Source of the DNA: Gloeobacter morelensis MG652769
GTDB lineage: Bacteria; Cyanobacteriota; Cyanobacteriia; Gloeobacterales; Gloeobacteraceae
Direction: 5' to 3'
Length of the DNA: 64,000 nt
Assembly: GCF_021018745.1 (NCBI RefSeq)
Contig: NZ_CP063845.1
Span: 124,001-188,000 of the forward strand
Shown here in pieces: positions 16,346-24,462 of the stretch. Numbering within the stretch: position 1 is the first letter of the stretch; every line of letters starts with the position of its first letter. Position numbers and translations under genes: made by a program. The notes below the pieces were generated by a model. The model saw only the letters and a program-made list of their open reading frames with translations, searched no databases and was not told where the DNA came from.

Positions 16346-18721
16346 ATGATTCGCAGGAATGGTGCCTGGCGCCGTGGCCGGTTCGCTCTGTCCATACTGA
16401 TGAGTTCAGCTGCATGCCATTCTCAAGTAAATGCCCTACCGATTGGAATGGAGGCCGCGGACACAGCACCGCCGCTCATCGAGCGCAGGGCGGATCTGCG
16501 GCCGTACCGCACCGAGGCGAGCGCCCTGCTGGGCGAGCACATCGCTCAGGGACCACCGGCCGAACCCGGTCCGACCCCCCAGTCTGCGCCCACCATCGAG
16601 GACGATAGGTCCGAGGCGGATCTCGAAGAGGTCGTGGTTACCGCCACCCGCACCCGCGAGCGCCTGTCGGATGTGGCGCGCACGGTCTATGTCGTCCCCC
16701 GGCGGACCATCGAGCAGCAGTCGATCCTCACCGGCAGCGTTGTGGATATTTTGGGCAACACCGTGCCGGGGTACGGGCCACCTAAGGAAAACCGGGTGGG
16801 CAACACCCTGCGGGGGCGCGACCCGCAAGTGCTCATCGACGGGATCCCCGTGATCAGCAACTACGCCAGTTTCTATGAATTGCGCTATATCGCTCCGATT
16901 GCCATCGAACAGATCGAGGTGGTGGGAGGACCGACGGCCATCTACGGCGACGGGGCCACCGGCGGCACCATCAACATCCTGACGCGCCGGAGCACAGAGA
17001 AACCCCAGGCGACGACCCGCGCCGGCTTCGACCTGGGCCTCAGCAACACCGCGGGCGGTGCCGGCAAATTTGTCGAGCAGTTTTTTTCCAGCCAGGCAGG
17101 TCCGCTGGATTTTACCGTCGCCGCCTCCTACCGCGGCAGCGGCAACTTCTACGACGCCGCGGGCAACCGCACTCCGAGCCTGAGCGATACGCTCGACACC
17201 CAAAACGCCTACAGCGCCTACGGCCGGTTCGGATTCAAGCTCACCCCCGAGCAAAAACTGCAGCTGGTGGCCAGCTACAGCGCCGACACCCGCTATGTCA
17301 ACAGTTTCGCCTCTCCCGCCGTGAATAGCTGCTGCGGCGTACAGCAGTCGCGGGCCATCGAGCGCAACGTCGTTCTGGAGAGCAGCTACGGCCAACCGGT
17401 GCTGCAAAACTTTCTGGCCGCCCTCGACTACACCCACGAGAATCTCTGGGGGAGCAAGTTGTTCGCCCAGGTCAGTTACCGCGATGCTTTCGAGGTAGGG
17501 ATCCCCTACGACTTTCGCTTTACACCGGATGGCAGCGGCGGCGTTTTCGACTCGTTCCTGCGCTTTGTCAAGGGCAACGAACAGGTGACCACTGCACGGG
17601 TGCAGGTGGAAACCCCCCTGGCGGACAACCTCAAAATATTGTGGGGCAGCGACTTCAAAAACGATCCGGTGGGCGCCGGCATATTCGAACTTTTCGACTC
17701 CAAGGTCTTCGATGAGAGCAACCAGAGTATCCTACGAACGAACGGCCTGGTGACCATCGCGCCGGCCTACCGTGTCGCGAGTCTCGGCGCGTTTTTACAA
17801 ACCCAGTGGAACATCAGCGAGCAGTGGGTGGCCAGCGGCGGTCTGCGATTCGAGAACGTCAATCTAACGGCGCAGAACTTTTTTTCGGAGTTTGCCGGCG
17901 GGCTGGTCAAAGGCGGTAGTCTCGACGACAGCGCCACCGTCTTCAACCTGGGCCTCGTCTACAAGCCCACCGCCGAAACCAGTGTGTACGTCAACTTCGC
18001 CCAGGGCTTCTCGGTGCCGAATTTTGGCGCGGCGCTATTTGGGGTGCCAGTAGGCTTCGTGCTGTCGGACTCGCTGCGGGCTTTACAACCCCAGATCGTC
18101 GACAACTACGAGATCGGTTTTCGTGGGCGCTGGCGATCGGTGCAGGCGACGCTCGCGGCTTTTTTCAACTATTCGGCCCTGGGCACCAGTACCGTGCAAA
18201 CCTCCGAGACCACCTTCGAGACCTCGCGCTCACCCCAGCGCAACTACGGCGTCGAGGCGACTCTCGACTACCAGCCCGCCCCCGGGTGGCGGTTGGGTAC
18301 CCTCTTCGGGTGGTCCGAAGGCGAACAGGATTTTTTTGGTGACGGCAACTTCTACCCCTTGAATTCTTTTGCCGTCCCACCGCTGAAGGCCACCGCCTAT
18401 ATCGAGCATCAGAGCGCGCCGGGATGGAGCAACCGCCTGCAATTTTTGTACTCGGGCAACCGCGACCGGGCGTACAACGCGTTTGTCGACGGTTTTCGCG
18501 TGGAGGGCGCCCCCATCTACGACTATGCGACGGTCGATTACATCAGCAACATCAAGCTCGGTTCCGGAACATTGGAAGTCGGCATCAAGAACCTGCTCAA
18601 CAATCTCTACTCGCCGGTGTACAGCCAGGCCTATTCGAGCTTCGGCTTCGGTCCGACCGACCGGTTCAACGTGGCGGCGCGGGGAGTCACCCTCAACATC
18701 GCCTACACCATCGATTATTAA
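16346..18721 (+). CDS. TonB-dependent receptor 3
   Basis: About 791 aa from the ATG at 16346 (GGAG at 16333-16336; TTG at 16331 and GTG at 16343 are weaker). Basic N-terminus with signal peptide ending near SSAACHSQVNA, the linker ERRADLRPYRTEASALLGE, TonB box ADLEEVVVTATR (~95), plug with VLIDGIPVISNY and IEQIEVVGGPTAIYGDGATGG, and a barrel ending NIAYTIDY. It differs from receptors 1 and 2 in the plug and probably takes another ligand (the VVTATR class includes siderophore, haem and B12 receptors). A PepSY gene follows 4 nt later. Confidence 0.92.
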   Translation: MIRRNGAWRRGRFALSILMSSAACHSQVNALPIGMEAADTAPPLIERRADLRPYRTEASALLGEHIAQGPPAEPGPTPQSAPTIEDDRSEADLEEVVVTATRTRERLSDVARTVYVVPRRTIEQQSILTGSVVDILGNTVPGYGPPKENRVGNTLRGRDPQVLIDGIPVISNYASFYELRYIAPIAIEQIEVVGGPTAIYGDGATGGTINILTRRSTEKPQATTRAGFDLGLSNTAGGAGKFVEQFFSSQAGPLDFTVAASYRGSGNFYDAAGNRTPSLSDTLDTQNAYSAYGRFGFKLTPEQKLQLVASYSADTRYVNSFASPAVNSCCGVQQSRAIERNVVLESSYGQPVLQNFLAALDYTHENLWGSKLFAQVSYRDAFEVGIPYDFRFTPDGSGGVFDSFLRFVKGNEQVTTARVQVETPLADNLKILWGSDFKNDPVGAGIFELFDSKVFDESNQSILRTNGLVTIAPAYRVASLGAFLQTQWNISEQWVASGGLRFENVNLTAQNFFSEFAGGLVKGGSLDDSATVFNLGLVYKPTAETSVYVNFAQGFSVPNFGAALFGVPVGFVLSDSLRALQPQIVDNYEIGFRGRWRSVQATLAAFFNYSALGTSTVQTSETTFETSRSPQRNYGVEATLDYQPAPGWRLGTLFGWSEGEQDFFGDGNFYPLNSFAVPPLKATAYIEHQSAPGWSNRLQFLYSGNRDRAYNAFVDGFRVEGAPIYDYATVDYISNIKLGSGTLEVGIKNLLNNLYSPVYSQAYSSFGFGPTDRFNVAARGVTLNIAYTIDY

Positions 18722-18725
18722 CCTC

Positions 18726-19829
18726 ATGAAAAGCCGCTGGTTGCTGTTTCACATCCACCGAGTCGCCGGGTTGAGCGCGGGAATTCTTCTCGCAATTCTC
18801 GGGCTGACCGGCAGCAGCATTGTCTTCTGGAAAGAACTGGACCACGCCCTGTACGCCCCGCTTTTTCATGTGGTGCCCCAGGGGCAAAAAGTGCCGCTTG
18901 ACCGCGTCGTTGCGACGGTCAAACAAGCCCATCCCAAGAGTGATTTGGAATCTATTCAACTGCCGCAACAACCCCACGACCCCTACATGATGAACTTGAA
19001 GCGCGGTGAAGAGTACTACGAAGTTCACGCCAACCCCTATACTGGAGAGCTGCTTGGAGCCAGGCGATGGGACCAGACTCCCATCGGATATCTTTACCAG
19101 ATGCACAACACGCTTCTACTGGGGGAGACCGGCGAACTGGTTGTCGGACTCTGCGGCCTGTGGCTGCTGTTGCTTGGGGGAAGTGGACTGCTGCTGTGGC
19201 CGGGTTGGAAAAAACCCGCCACCGGTTTTAAGGTGCGCTGGCAATCTCCCTCTCCGCTTTTGCAATATGATCTTCACAAAATCACAGGAATTTTTTCGGC
19301 GGCATTGCTGATGATTTCCGGCTTGACGGGTGCGCTTATCATCCTGCTTCACCTGGTTCCGAGTCTATTTTTCGCGATGATCGGCTCTGCGCCCCCGAGC
19401 GCGGAGCCGCCGATTTTGCGCGCAGGTGCCAACCGGCCGCCGATACCCCTCAAAGCGCTGTTGGACCGGGCCGATGCGGCTCTACCGGAAGGTCGGACGA
19501 TCTCCATTTCACTGCTCGAAGGCGCAAACGTGCAGGTGAGAAAGCATATTCCCCCGGCCCCCTTTCCCGAGGAGGGACTGAGCACGGTGGATCTCGACGG
19601 TTACACCGGCCGGGTTCTGGCGGTCCAAAAAGTTGCTGAGCCAACCCTAGGTATCCAGGCTTTGGTGCTCATTACCGCACTCCATTTCGGCTCGTTTGGC
19701 GGTCTACCGACACGCATCCTTTATGTTTTGCTCGGCCTGACACCGAGCCTGCTCCTGATGACGGGCTTGCTTCGTTGGCTCTACAAACTGCGACTTGGGC
19801 GCATAAAAAGCAGGAGTGCTCCCCATTGA
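18726..19829 (+). CDS. PepSY-associated membrane protein
   Basis: 367 aa. The start FHIHRVAGLSAGILLAI is the first membrane helix with paired His; further helices lie at ~130-160 (LVVGLCGLWLLLLGGSG), ~180-215 (YDLHKITGIFSAALL) and ~325-350. Same family as the protein at 10505, again right behind a TonB receptor. It probably acts at the inner membrane on iron delivered by that receptor, perhaps by reduction; this role is known only loosely for PiuB-like proteins. Confidence 0.87.
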   Translation: MKSRWLLFHIHRVAGLSAGILLAILGLTGSSIVFWKELDHALYAPLFHVVPQGQKVPLDRVVATVKQAHPKSDLESIQLPQQPHDPYMMNLKRGEEYYEVHANPYTGELLGARRWDQTPIGYLYQMHNTLLLGETGELVVGLCGLWLLLLGGSGLLLWPGWKKPATGFKVRWQSPSPLLQYDLHKITGIFSAALLMISGLTGALIILLHLVPSLFFAMIGSAPPSAEPPILRAGANRPPIPLKALLDRADAALPEGRTISISLLEGANVQVRKHIPPAPFPEEGLSTVDLDGYTGRVLAVQKVAEPTLGIQALVLITALHFGSFGGLPTRILYVLLGLTPSLLLMTGLLRWLYKLRLGRIKSRSAPH

Positions 19830-19894
19830 GTATCGTGGGATGGCCGGAGTATCGGTTGCCGGAAGGGTCATACTCGGGCACACCAGCCCTCGCT

Positions 19895-20617
19895 CTATGC
19901 CGGAGGCTCGATTCCCAGTTCCCGCAATTTTTCGGCAAGCCTCTCGGCTTTTAATCGCTCCTGCTCCGCTCTTTGCTCGGCCTGCTCGGCGCGCTGTTCG
20001 GCCTGCTCCGCTCTTTGCTCGGCCTGCTCGGCGCGTTGTTCGGCCTGCTCGGCGCGCGCAGCGATTTCTACATAACTTTCAAATGGCGTGCCGTCCGGGC
20101 GCCACATCTGCAACTGGCCCTCGACATCCACATCGAAGCGCACCCCCAACCGAGGGCTCACCCACCCTGCCATCGACTCGATGCCCTCCAGCACCTCGCC
20201 CCGACGTCGATAGCCGTCGAGGGCACCCGCTTCGGGATCATAAATGTAATACTCCTCGACGCCATGGCGCTGGTAGAAGGCGAACTTGCGCGTCATCTCC
20301 CGGACATTGTTGCCGGGTGAGAGCACCTCGAAGAGCACCTGCGGGGGAACACCCGCTTCGTGCCACTGCCGGTAGCTGCCGCGCTTGCCCTTGGGTCGGC
20401 CGAAAACCACCAGAGCGTCGGGAGCCTGCCGGGTCTTGTTGTCTCCTTCCAGCGGGTACCATAGCAAATCCCCGGCTACGAAGACGTCGGGGGCGTCCAC
20501 GAACAACCATTCCAGACCTTCTTTGATGTAGACGATCCAGCGAAACTGCTCGGTGTTGTCGGACATGGGCAGGCCATCGGAGTCGGGGTAGACAACCGGT
20601 TCTGTGGAGACAACCAT
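19895..20617 (-). CDS. Uma2-family (DUF820) endonuclease-like protein with heptad-repeat tail
   Basis: 240 aa from the ATG at 20617 (AGGTGA 6 nt upstream). The core keeps D in TRQAPDALVVFG, E in VLFEVLSPGNN and the TRKFAFYQRHGV region. Residues ~190-225 are nearly perfect RAEQAEQ heptads forming a coiled coil, coded by a 21-bp tandem repeat, followed by ERLKAERLAEKLRELG. It lies tail-to-tail with the PepSY gene. Function unknown; some authors link the family to mobile DNA. Confidence 0.82.
   Translation of the reverse strand: MVVSTEPVVYPDSDGLPMSDNTEQFRWIVYIKEGLEWLFVDAPDVFVAGDLLWYPLEGDNKTRQAPDALVVFGRPKGKRGSYRQWHEAGVPPQVLFEVLSPGNNVREMTRKFAFYQRHGVEEYYIYDPEAGALDGYRRRGEVLEGIESMAGWVSPRLGVRFDVDVEGQLQMWRPDGTPFESYVEIAARAEQAEQRAEQAEQRAEQAEQRAEQAEQRAEQERLKAERLAEKLRELGIEPPA
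19961..20057. repeat. 21-bp tandem repeat inside the Uma2 gene
   Basis: About 4.5 copies of a 21-bp unit (starts 19961, 19982, 20003, 20024, 20045). Alternate copies are more alike, giving a 42-bp higher-order unit that encodes two RAEQAEQ heptads. Confidence 0.85.
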
Positions 20618-20950
20618 GGCGTTCACCTGTGAACCTATGCTCACCATCATAGCGATAGCGGCGGCAGGAGGCCGGGGATCTGCCGCTATTGTTTCTGCCT
20701 CGCCGTAACTTGAGGTATGGCGGGTCACAAAGACTGCAGGTTCTGCAAAGTTGGAGGTGAGCCTTGTCTACCAGGATGATTGGTGTCGTTCTAACTGACA
20801 GGCAGCTTATCTTCTATCTCCCTTATGCAACGTCAAAAAAATGGGCTTTCAGAAAAGACGACCACAAAATCGGCTTTCCGGCGACCCATTGTCCACGCAT
20901 AATCCTGCTATCGAGAACCTATCGCTTCGTGCGAACCGCCCGCCCGGTTG
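20618..20950. other. Intergenic stretch, no gene seen
   Basis: 333 nt between the Uma2 start and the cytochrome c6 stop. A 77-codon plus-strand frame at 20764-20997 runs into cytochrome c6 on the other strand, lacks a ribosome site and has no protein-like pattern. Local base composition is lower in GC than the neighbours. I see nothing else definite. Confidence 0.4.
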
Positions 20951-21295
20951 CTACTTTTTCCAGCCTTTGTTCGCCTGATCGAGCACGTAGGCGGTGACAC
21001 TATCAATTTGATCCTGCTTTAACTTTCCATTTTTTCCGAACGCAGGCATGGCACCCTTACCGTTGTAAAGCTGTGCCGAAATGGCAGCGGCCGTGTCCAT
21101 CTTGTACTTCTTGAGATCTTCGATCTTCAAGGATTTGGCCGGGTTGACCGTGTTGCGTCCCCCCGCATGGCACATGGCGCAATTGGCCTTGAATACTTTC
21201 TCCCCCTGGGCGAGATCGGCTGCGGCTTGCAGCGATGATACGGCAAAGACAATACCCACAACGCTCAACAATAAACCGCCGACAAGTTGTTTCAT
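20951..21295 (-). CDS. petJ: Cytochrome c6
   Basis: 114 aa from the ATG at 21295. Signal peptide MKQLVGGLLLSVVGIVFAVSSLQA, then a mature class I cytochrome c: haem site CAMCH (~residue 39), the GGRNTVNPAKSL segment typical of c6, and the Met ligand in GAMPAFG (~83). It carries electrons from cytochrome b6f to photosystem I and can replace plastocyanin. The frame is open upstream but the signal peptide fixes the start. It is transcribed away from the superoxide dismutase gene. Confidence 0.95.
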   Translation of the reverse strand: MKQLVGGLLLSVVGIVFAVSSLQAAADLAQGEKVFKANCAMCHAGGRNTVNPAKSLKIEDLKKYKMDTAAAISAQLYNGKGAMPAFGKNGKLKQDQIDSVTAYVLDQANKGWKK

Positions 21296-21570
21296 GTACA
21301 GCTCGCGGAATGACTGATTTCGGTTTTTATAGTAGGACCGTTGTGAGGCGAGCGCAAAAGACATCGTGTCAAACCCTCCCGTCGGCTTAAATCTTTCGGT
21401 TTAATGGCGACCGGTGGCGTCTGTGCCGGCCAGAATGCGGACGGGTCTGAAATTTTCGAGGGGTTTGGCGCCTGGCCGCGCAAGCAGTTTGACAGGCTGT
21501 CGTTTGCCGTTCGAAAGTTTGCGGCCTTAGCCTGGAATCGTCAGGTTGCAATGGCAGCGAGGAAGCGTCG

Positions 21571-22200
21571 ATGAGTAAGCATCTATCCGCCCTGGGGGCC
21601 GTGGGGTGGTTGCTGGCCGCACCGGCTCTGGCCGGCGAGCAGCCGGCGGCCGTCTCCGAAATCAAAGATCTGAGTGGACAGGTGGTAGGCACAGCCAGTT
21701 TCCACCAGCAACCGGAGGGCGTCCTGGTCAATATCCAGGTGCAGGGACTGCAGCCGGGCAAGCACGCCATGCACATCCACGCCGTCGGCAAGTGCGAACC
21801 GCCCACTTTCAAGTCCGCTGGTCCCCACCTGGGCGATGCGAAGATGGCGTCGGCCCCCGGCATACTCCACAACCACGGTGCAAAAGGCACCACCGCCGCA
21901 TCGAGTATGAATCACGCTCACAGTGCCGGACCGACGGCTTCGGCCATGCCCCATAACCATGGAGCCATGCACGCCGCGATGGCCGGGGATCTGCCGGATC
22001 TGGTCGTCGGCAGCGACGGCAGCGGCAAAGCCGAAATTCTGAATGCCGAGGTGCGCCTCACCCCCGGCCGCAACTTTTTGTTGCAAAGTGAAGGAACGGC
22101 GCTGCTGATTCACGATGTCGCCGACCCCAATCAGCGCATCGCCTGCGGTGTTATTTCGAAGGCGCCGAACTCCTCCCCCAAAGCCCAGGTGAACCCGTGA
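21571..22200 (+). CDS. sodC: Periplasmic Cu/Zn superoxide dismutase with His-rich insertion
   Basis: 209 aa with signal peptide (residues 1-21, ending APALA). Copper ligands are H68 and H70 (HAMHIHAVGKCE), H86 and H181; the disulfide pair is C75/C192; R189 keeps the substrate-guiding position. Zinc should use H86, nearby His residues and D140 (AMAGDLPDL). Between H86 and D140 lies a longer stretch with HNHG, NHAH and HNHGAMH, while the loop after H181 is shorter than usual (HDVADPNQRIACG). It dismutates superoxide in the periplasm. The next gene overlaps its stop by 4 nt. Confidence 0.93.
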   Translation: MSKHLSALGAVGWLLAAPALAGEQPAAVSEIKDLSGQVVGTASFHQQPEGVLVNIQVQGLQPGKHAMHIHAVGKCEPPTFKSAGPHLGDAKMASAPGILHNHGAKGTTAASSMNHAHSAGPTASAMPHNHGAMHAAMAGDLPDLVVGSDGSGKAEILNAEVRLTPGRNFLLQSEGTALLIHDVADPNQRIACGVISKAPNSSPKAQVNP

Positions 22201-22631
22201 ACAAACACAGACTTTGGATCCCAGGGCTGATGCTCCTCCTGGCAATGGCTGCAACCGGGCAGACCCACGAACTGCAGGCCAACAAGCAGGTGGGGGCCTT
22301 GATGCACATCCAGCCCGACGACAGCCCCCAGGCCGGGGTGGAGACGATTGCCTGGTTCGGTCTGGTCAAGCGCGGCGGCGAGCCGGTGCGCCTCGCCGAG
22401 TGCGAGTGCGGCTTGAGCATTTACAAGGGCAAAGCCGCCGCCGGCAAAGCGATCGTCACCCCGAGCCTGCGCGAGGGCCGAGTGGAGGGGGAGATGGGCA
22501 ACAAAGACCGCCTGCTCGCCGATGTCACGTTTCCCCAGGCAGGCCCCTACACGCTGGTACTCACCGGCAAGCCGAAGGAATCCGGGCGCTTTGCGCCCTT
22601 CCAGTTCAAATGGGTGGTGCGCGCCACCTGA
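22197..22631 (+). CDS. Small exported protein translationally coupled to sodC
   Basis: 144 aa from a GTG overlapping the sodC stop (GTGA). Signal peptide residues 1-22 (GLMLLLAMAATGQTHE), then a mature part with HELQANKQVGALMHIQPDD, two Cys as CEC (~69) and a beta-rich C-terminus ending FKWVV. The N-terminal His/Met-containing motif could bind copper; a similar layout is seen in small periplasmic YtkA/FixH-like proteins, but I cannot assign it. The coupling suggests a job in metal loading or periplasmic stress. Confidence 0.7.
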   Translation: MNKHRLWIPGLMLLLAMAATGQTHELQANKQVGALMHIQPDDSPQAGVETIAWFGLVKRGGEPVRLAECECGLSIYKGKAAAGKAIVTPSLREGRVEGEMGNKDRLLADVTFPQAGPYTLVLTGKPKESGRFAPFQFKWVVRAT

Positions 22632-22676
22632 AACCGTCCCCGGGGAGGGTGAGTGTCAGATCGCCGCGCTCGAACT

Positions 22677-23264
22677 TTAGAAGTTGGCCGGCTCGACGTA
22701 GGGCAGGCACCAGAGCGTCACCTGCAGCACGATGGACTTGAACCATGCCTGGTGCATCTTTTCGACCTCCTCGGCGCTGTGGCCCTTATTGGCCAGAAAG
22801 GGCTTGACCGTGGCGGTAATCGGATAGATGAAGGCGATCATGTAGCGCATGCCGATGTAGGGGACCGACCGGACATGGTCGGTGAGGTTCTTTTTTGCCC
22901 GGGTGTGCCGCAGGCCGATTTCTTGCTGGTAGTTGAGCCAATCGGTGTCGTAGGGCCGGTTGCAGGTATCGAGAATCCACTGATGGAAACGGGCTCGCAC
23001 CCTGGTCAGATACTCGGTATCGAGCACGCCCTCCGGGCTGCTGAAGTAGATGGCCAGGTGGGGGTGGGAACCTACAAACCCATACCAGACATCGAGCACC
23101 GCTTCGATTTGATCCGCCAGCACCTCCCCTGCCAGGCGCAGGTAACGCTCGTCCTCTGCACCGAACAAGACCGTTTTCTTGAGCAAATCGAACTCTTCTG
23201 CACTGAGCGGTGAGCGGGCGACAGCGTCACTGCCATAGGTGTAACCCGCAATCGCAGTCTCCAT
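22677..23264 (-). CDS. Protoglobin-family haem protein
   Basis: 195 aa from the ATG at 23264, with AAGGAGG 9 nt upstream. The residues that define the haem pocket of Methanosarcina acetivorans protoglobin are at the same numbers: W60 and Y61 (DVWYGF), F93 (RFHQW) and proximal H120 (GLRHTRAKKN). There is no sensor output domain, so it is a stand-alone globin that should bind O2, CO or NO. Its neighbours give no clear pathway; the nearby superoxide dismutase and stress protein hint at redox stress. Confidence 0.93.
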   Translation of the reverse strand: METAIAGYTYGSDAVARSPLSAEEFDLLKKTVLFGAEDERYLRLAGEVLADQIEAVLDVWYGFVGSHPHLAIYFSSPEGVLDTEYLTRVRARFHQWILDTCNRPYDTDWLNYQQEIGLRHTRAKKNLTDHVRSVPYIGMRYMIAFIYPITATVKPFLANKGHSAEEVEKMHQAWFKSIVLQVTLWCLPYVEPANF

Positions 23265-23551
23265 AGTCCATGACCTCCTTGCAAATTCCGGCCACCGAAC
23301 CGCAGCGAGTACCGGGCCTGCCTCCCACACTCAACAACGACAGGCGCAACTTGGTGCACCCAGGGTCGAACGCAACCGCGACAGGCAAAACAGTAGGATC
23401 AGGTGATGGATTTTGGCTTGTCGGATTTCAAACCATTTTGAGTACAAGCTGGGCGGCTCTCTCGGCGGCGGTGCCTTTGCCTTTAAGATACCTCCCAAAC
23501 CCAGATGCGCACAGCGCGTTCGTCCCCCTACCCCCGGACAACCCCCGGCTT

Positions 23552-23800
23552 TCAGGCTCCCCGTAGACTGCGAGCCGAACCGTGGCCGGGACACAATTCC
23601 CAAAGACGGTCCCCCAGACGATACCAGGTGCAAGTCTGGCCGCAGCGCGGGCAGAGAGTCTGCAGCTTGACCAAATGCAGCGGGTTATCCAGATCGAAAA
23701 AAGCTCCCCCCCCGGGACCGGTACCCTGACGGCGAGAACGGCTGGAAGGCATAGCCACCTCAATAACCCGTCCGGACGGGTTACGCAATTGCAACGTCAA
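23552..23800 (-). CDS. Putative small zinc-ribbon protein
   Basis: Up to 82 aa from a TTG at 23800; an ATG at 23752 is the better start. The C-terminal half has CPRCGQTCTW and ELCPGHGS, a CxxC...C...H arrangement that could hold zinc. No ribosome site is convincing and neighbouring frames are also open, so it may not be real. Confidence 0.3.
   Translation of the reverse strand: MTLQLRNPSGRVIEVAMPSSRSRRQGTGPGGGAFFDLDNPLHLVKLQTLCPRCGQTCTWYRLGDRLWELCPGHGSARSLRGA
23764..23783. repeat. Perfect 20-bp palindrome
   Basis: TAACCCGTCCGGACGGGTTA is its own reverse complement with no loop. No T-tract follows on either strand, so it fits an operator or protein-binding site better than a terminator. Confidence 0.6.
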
Positions 23801-23864
23801 ACACCATACTGAAATACTCCAGGATAAAAACGATTCAAAACTTTACCCTGGGCAACCATTCGTG

Positions 23865-24389
23865 TTAATTCGTTGCGTTGTGGGCCGTTTCGGCGGCGGC
23901 GGCGCGGGCGCGGGCTTTGCGGTGGACGACATAGACCGAGCAAGGGGCGTGGTGGAGCACGTAGTGGCTGACCGAACCGAGCAGCACTTCGCTGAGGGTG
24001 GAGCGACCCCGGCGGCCGAGGACGATCAGATCCACCTGCTGGGCGCGGGCGAGATCGCAGATTTTGCGGCCCGGATTGCCGGAGGCCTGGTGAATATCGA
24101 CGCTCACCCCCTGGGCTTCCGCCTGCACCTGCCGTTCGTTGAGCAGCTCCAGACCGCGCCGCTCGAAGGCTTTCCAATGGTCCAGATACTGCTTGAGCGG
24201 CTCGTCGTCCAGCGACGGGTACAGCTGGGAAGCGAAGGTGATGGGCAGCGAGGGGCTGCCTTCTTCGTCGCTTGAGAGCACGTGCAGCAGCAGGAGGTGG
24301 GCGCCGGTGGCGCGGGCCAAATCGAGCGCCTCGCCAAAGACGGCGGAACCCGTCTCGCTCGAATCGAAGGCAGCCAGGATTTTTTGCAT
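23865..24389 (-). CDS. Universal stress protein, UspA family
   Basis: About 174 aa; ATG at 24389 has AGGA 8 nt upstream (another ATG lies at 24398). The fold begins MQKILAAFDSSETG and ends with the ATP-binding loop LIVLGRRGRSTLSEVLLGSVSHYVLHHAPCSVYVV, G-x2-G-x9-G(S/T) type, so it belongs to the ATP-binding subgroup. An Ala/Arg-rich tail follows. It lies 70 nt upstream of nothing similar, but just beyond the ppsA stop on the same strand, so co-transcription with ppsA is possible. Confidence 0.9.
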   Translation of the reverse strand: MQKILAAFDSSETGSAVFGEALDLARATGAHLLLLHVLSSDEEGSPSLPITFASQLYPSLDDEPLKQYLDHWKAFERRGLELLNERQVQAEAQGVSVDIHQASGNPGRKICDLARAQQVDLIVLGRRGRSTLSEVLLGSVSHYVLHHAPCSVYVVHRKARARAAAAETAHNATN

Positions 24390-24462
24390 AGGATCCATCC
24401 TGTAACGACAAAGGGCGGTTCCAGGCGCCAGTATCCTCCCGGGAGCGCGGTTGCGCACCCGG

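Larger units (their letters stand above)
23265..23864. other. Long region with no secure gene
   Basis: 600 nt between the protoglobin and stress-protein genes. It holds a possible minus-strand small zinc-ribbon ORF (listed separately) and a perfect 20-bp palindrome at 23764-23783. Other frames of up to 111 codons overlap one another and have no clear start signals. A minus-strand stretch at ~23428-23570 may be decayed coding DNA. Confidence 0.4.

Noticed and set aside
19961-20057. CRISPR array
   Set aside because: The repeats are contiguous 21-bp coding units without spacers.
20764-20997. 77-codon plus-strand ORF
   Set aside because: It has no ribosome site, reads into cytochrome c6 on the other strand and shows no family features.
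21491-21501. GACAG-G-CTGTC repeat before sodC as an operator
   Set aside because: Short, no -10 at the right distance from the overlapping TTGACA, and likely to occur by chance.
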